From positions 1 through 6,485 of the forward strand of contig CADCOZ010000199.1 in NCBI GenBank assembly GCA_902803125.1: a stretch of DNA of 6,485 nucleotides, read 5' to 3'. Of the stretch, positions 3,947 through 6,485 are shown piece by piece. The stretch is from an uncultured Ruminococcus sp. GTDB taxonomy: Bacteria > Bacillota > Clostridia > Oscillospirales > Acutalibacteraceae. A program made the position numbers and the translations under genes. The notes below the pieces were generated by a model. The model was not told the origin of the DNA. It made no database searches and was given only the letters and a program-made list of their open reading frames with translations. The number at the start of each line of letters is the position of its first letter. The stretch's first letter is position 1.

Positions 3947-6319
3947 GTGGAAGAACGCAAACGCCGCATGATTGACGCTTCTCCTCTGCTGCTGATACTC
4001 TATTTAGCGGGTACCTCCGGCATCCTGTTCACAATCAGTGACCTGCTTTCCGTCAATGCCTCCACCACTTTTTTGCTGATTGGCTTTTCCCTTGTGCTGA
4101 ATACTGTTTTCTGGTACTTATATACCCGTCACGGCAATCTGTTTATCATTCTGTCGGCCGTCCTGACGTTTATTGCCGGTATTATACTGGTGCCGCAGGT
4201 TTATCAAGTAACCGTGCATATGAAAATCATGATTTCACGAGGACTGCCGCTGACTAATCTGCCGGTGGATACACTGTTTGTCCTGCTCTTTGCCTTTTTA
4301 ATCACGTTTTTCCTCTTTGCTCTGGAGTTTATTATCCGCAGTCATGTCATCATGCTGGTAGGCGGTCTGGTTCTGCTCCTGCTGGTACCTGTTTTTGACC
4401 ATTCAATGAACATCCTGACCCTTCTGCTGATCGGCACCTATGAAATCGGCTTTATCGTGGTGAATATGTCCGAACGCCGCAGCAGCCGCAGTGTTATGAC
4501 CATGCACCGCCGTTCGGTCATCAATGCCGCCAGTGTAGTGCTGGCCTTGGCGGTGATCCTGCTGATAACCGTGCCGGCTTTGATACTCGAAAAATGTTCC
4601 GAACGGCAATTATTTGAAGCGGCTTATGCCACCGACAGCTTCATCAAAGATACGGTGGCCCGTTTGACCGGCGGCAGTGCAGACAGCAGTGTTAACAACG
4701 GCAATATCAACCGAGGAAATCTGTACCAAAGCGGCCGCAAGCAGCTGGCCATTACACTGGATCATCTGCCCGTTGACACGCTCTATCTGAAGGGCTTTAC
4801 CGGCCGTAATTACAGCGACAGCAATTGGAGCAACGCTTTTGTCCTGAACTTGGAATCTGACTATGGCAACGCCACTTATAAGGAACCGTTTATGGATACC
4901 GTGATTCAAGAGGTTTACAGCGACTATCGGGGCGATATTCCCTACTCCTTCTATTATCTGATTTATGATTCCTCTGACCCCATTTCCGAAATGTACTATC
5001 TGCTGGCCGACACCACCACGTTTAACGATAATTACTTTGAGGAAGTGGAAATTGGCGACACCCGTTATTTACAGGTCAATGCCGAAGAAGAGGAGCGAGG
5101 CTATCTGCTCAACAGTGAAGCGGCTTCTCTGTGGATTCGCCGTCTGACCAACAGCACCTCCGGCAATATCTACTGCCCCTATTTTTTCCAAAAGAGCGAA
5201 TCCCGTATTCTGAACAAACTCTCCGCCAGAGGTTCCTACGGCAACAGTTACCTGACCGAAGCCCAAGCCAATGCCGCCGAACATTGGGAAAGCAATCCGA
5301 TTTACAATCTGTTGGCCGACACCTATCAGCGTTTTATCCAGTGGGAATATACCGAATATCCAAATGACCAAACCCGTATGCTGGAACTTTGCCGTTCCGA
5401 ACCGCTGACCGACCTGAACGAAATCACCACGTTTATCCTGGTGACCCTGCAAAACAAAGCTGTCTACACCACCACCCCCGGCAACACTCCCTATAACAAG
5501 GATGTCATCGACTATTTCCTGTTCGATAACGGACAAGGCTACTGTGTGCATTTCGCTTCAGCCGCCGCCATGATGTACAGAATGTATGGCATTCCGGCTC
5601 GTTATGTCACCGGCTATGTGGCCACAGCCGCCGATTTTTCTCCCAGTGAACAATACGAAGGTTACTTTTCCGGTAGTCTGACCGATAAATCCGCTCATGC
5701 ATGGGTAGAAATTTATCTGAAGGATTACGGTTGGGTACCTGTTGAGGTTACGCCAAACTCAAGCGGCACCATGTCCGCATCCTATCCCGGCTATAATCAA
5801 ACCATCATGCGTTCCATCATGGCACGGCATCACTGGACTTTCCGAGGTGAAACCGCCGACAGCACCGACAATACCGACAACAACGGCGGCGGTGCTTTTG
5901 CCGCATGGACAGCCAACGCCTTTACGGTTGTCATGATAATCCTGCCGATAGCCCTTGTGATTTTTATCGGTGCTGTGCTGATACGCCGCCGAAAGGTACT
6001 TTCTTCCCTGCCGAAGCAATCCTGCCGACAGCTGTTTGACCGCATCATGCATCTGCTTCACTACTCCAAACTGCTGAAAAACTATACCGGCTCAGAAGAG
6101 GACTTTGCCGAACAGCTTTCGTCCGTCACTTCCCTTTCGTCGGAGGACACCGACCGCCTGATCCGCATCCTGCTGGAAGCCAACTATGCTCCTGCCCAAC
6201 CCCCTCCTGCCGACCGTGACTTTGTCGAATCCATCTACCGAACGCTATCCGCCGAACTCTATACCCGCACCCCCCTACTCAAAAAACCTTTCTTCAAATT
6301 CTTCCATGCCTTCCTCTAA
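3947..6319 (+). CDS. Membrane-anchored transglutaminase-like protein (TgpA-type)
   Basis: This is a protein of 790 residues from GTG 3947; the true start is uncertain. Seven hydrophobic helices fill roughly residues 12-214, as in TgpA-like proteins. A large extracytoplasmic region (about 215-655) carries a transglutaminase-like domain with catalytic cysteine C533 in GQGYCVHFASA, followed by GIPARYVTGYV, histidine H584 in SAHAWVEIY, and acidic residue E600 in GWVPVEVTP. Glutamate there replaces the more usual aspartate. An Asp/Asn-rich linker (637-647) leads to an eighth helix (656-680), and a charged cytoplasmic tail of about 110 residues ends the protein. Family enzymes cleave or crosslink peptides, but the substrate here is unknown. 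It is the last gene of the MoxR/DUF58 operon. The start could lie at an ATC near 3887-3890, which adds about 19-20 basic residues, or at ATG 3968. Confidence 0.88.
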   Translation: MEERKRRMIDASPLLLILYLAGTSGILFTISDLLSVNASTTFLLIGFSLVLNTVFWYLYTRHGNLFIILSAVLTFIAGIILVPQVYQVTVHMKIMISRGLPLTNLPVDTLFVLLFAFLITFFLFALEFIIRSHVIMLVGGLVLLLLVPVFDHSMNILTLLLIGTYEIGFIVVNMSERRSSRSVMTMHRRSVINAASVVLALAVILLITVPALILEKCSERQLFEAAYATDSFIKDTVARLTGGSADSSVNNGNINRGNLYQSGRKQLAITLDHLPVDTLYLKGFTGRNYSDSNWSNAFVLNLESDYGNATYKEPFMDTVIQEVYSDYRGDIPYSFYYLIYDSSDPISEMYYLLADTTTFNDNYFEEVEIGDTRYLQVNAEEEERGYLLNSEAASLWIRRLTNSTSGNIYCPYFFQKSESRILNKLSARGSYGNSYLTEAQANAAEHWESNPIYNLLADTYQRFIQWEYTEYPNDQTRMLELCRSEPLTDLNEITTFILVTLQNKAVYTTTPGNTPYNKDVIDYFLFDNGQGYCVHFASAAAMMYRMYGIPARYVTGYVATAADFSPSEQYEGYFSGSLTDKSAHAWVEIYLKDYGWVPVEVTPNSSGTMSASYPGYNQTIMRSIMARHHWTFRGETADSTDNTDNNGGGAFAAWTANAFTVVMIILPIALVIFIGAVLIRRRKVLSSLPKQSCRQLFDRIMHLLHYSKLLKNYTGSEEDFAEQLSSVTSLSSEDTDRLIRILLEANYAPAQPPPADRDFVESIYRTLSAELYTRTPLLKKPFFKFFHAFL

Positions 6320-6323
6320 AGTG

Positions 6324-6422
6324 TTGGAGGGCTTTGCCCTCCAAACCTCCCAGCAGGGGCTTTGCCCCTGCACCCCACCAGGGGGTCTCCCCCTGGACCC
6401 CCGGCAGGGACTCTGCCCCTGC
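6324..6422. repeat. Array of four short GC-rich hairpins after the operon
   Basis: Four stem-loops follow the stop codon almost without gaps. TTGGAGGGC-TTT-GCCCTCCAA (6324-6344) has a 9-bp stem. GCAGGGGC-TTT-GCCCCTGC (6353-6371) has 8 bp. CCAGGGGG-TCT-CCCCCTGG (6378-6396) has 8 bp. GCAGGGAC-TCT-GCCCCTGC (6404-6422) is a variant of the second with one A/C mismatch. All loops are three bases, TTT or TCT. None is followed by a T run, so they are not classic intrinsic terminators, although they may block transcription or protect the mRNA 3' end. They encode no recognisable protein. Confidence 0.7.
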
Positions 6423-6428
6423 ACCCCG

Positions 6429-6485
6429 TTGGGGGAAACCTTTTTCTAGCGAAAAAAAGGTTTCCCCCAAACCCCCTTCCAAAAA
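6429..6485 (+). repeat. Long perfect hairpin, copy A of the palindromic repeat family
   Basis: TTGGGGGAAACCTTTTT (6429-6445) and its exact complement (6454-6470) form a 17-bp stem with an 8-base loop, CTAGCGAA. It is followed by ACCCCCTTCC and the window end, so the element may continue. Bases 6429-6460 match the minus strand of 1186-1155 at 28 of 32 positions, and the C-rich tail matches near 1069-1086. It could act as a terminator in either direction, but no T run follows on the plus strand. Confidence 0.6.

Noticed and set aside
5069..5551. A 160-residue minus-strand open frame within the transglutaminase gene
   Set aside because: It is opposite a catalytic domain with intact Cys and His motifs and has no independent support.
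6429..6470. Classic rho-independent terminator
   Set aside because: The stem is strong, but the T run is inside the stem and none follows it on the plus strand, so I list it as a repeat with possible terminator activity only.
6186..6482. Open frames on both strands across the terminal hairpins (Pro/Leu/Gly-rich repeats)
   Set aside because: The apparent proteins are translations of the palindromic repeats and have no conserved domain.

Overview
The window looks like chromosomal DNA from a Bacillota bacterium, most likely a Clostridia relative such as Oscillospirales. The clues are Shine-Dalgarno-led genes, near-balanced base composition with many CTG and GCC codons, a MoxR / DUF58 / transglutaminase gene set, and GC-rich palindrome arrays of a kind seen in that group. 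The lower-rank placement is inference only.

Left part (1-760, minus strand): a gene running off the left edge encodes a small protein that starts with a membrane segment. Upstream of it, on the same strand and 54 bases away, is a 197-residue P-loop nucleotide kinase-like protein. The two may share a transcript.

Divergent intergenic region (761-1294): it holds the kinase leader and a possible extended -10 promoter on the minus strand, a degenerate 46-47 base duplication (971-1072), a modular palindromic repeat (about 1069-1186), and a good plus-strand promoter (1210-1239).

Main operon (1295-6319, plus strand): ybaK (Cys-tRNA(Pro)-type deacylase), a MoxR-type AAA+ ATPase, a DUF58 membrane protein, and a large membrane-anchored transglutaminase-like protein. 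The first three are tightly packed: the ybaK stop overlaps the SD of the MoxR gene, and the MoxR stop overlaps the DUF58 start (ATGA). A 119-base gap precedes the transglutaminase. That gap has a strong SD but no ordinary start codon in frame next to it, so the start is uncertain. MoxR, DUF58 and a TgpA-like transglutaminase form a widely conserved gene set. By family knowledge MoxR ATPases are chaperone-like, DUF58 proteins are likely partners, and the transglutaminase domain would face outside the membrane. The substrate is unknown.

Right edge (6320-6485): a run of five back-to-back GC-rich hairpins. The last one is homologous, in opposite orientation, to the repeat at 1069-1186. This shared repeat family is the least explained structure here. 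I found no CRISPR array, RNA gene or transposase, and I do not see an evident new defence or biosynthetic system.
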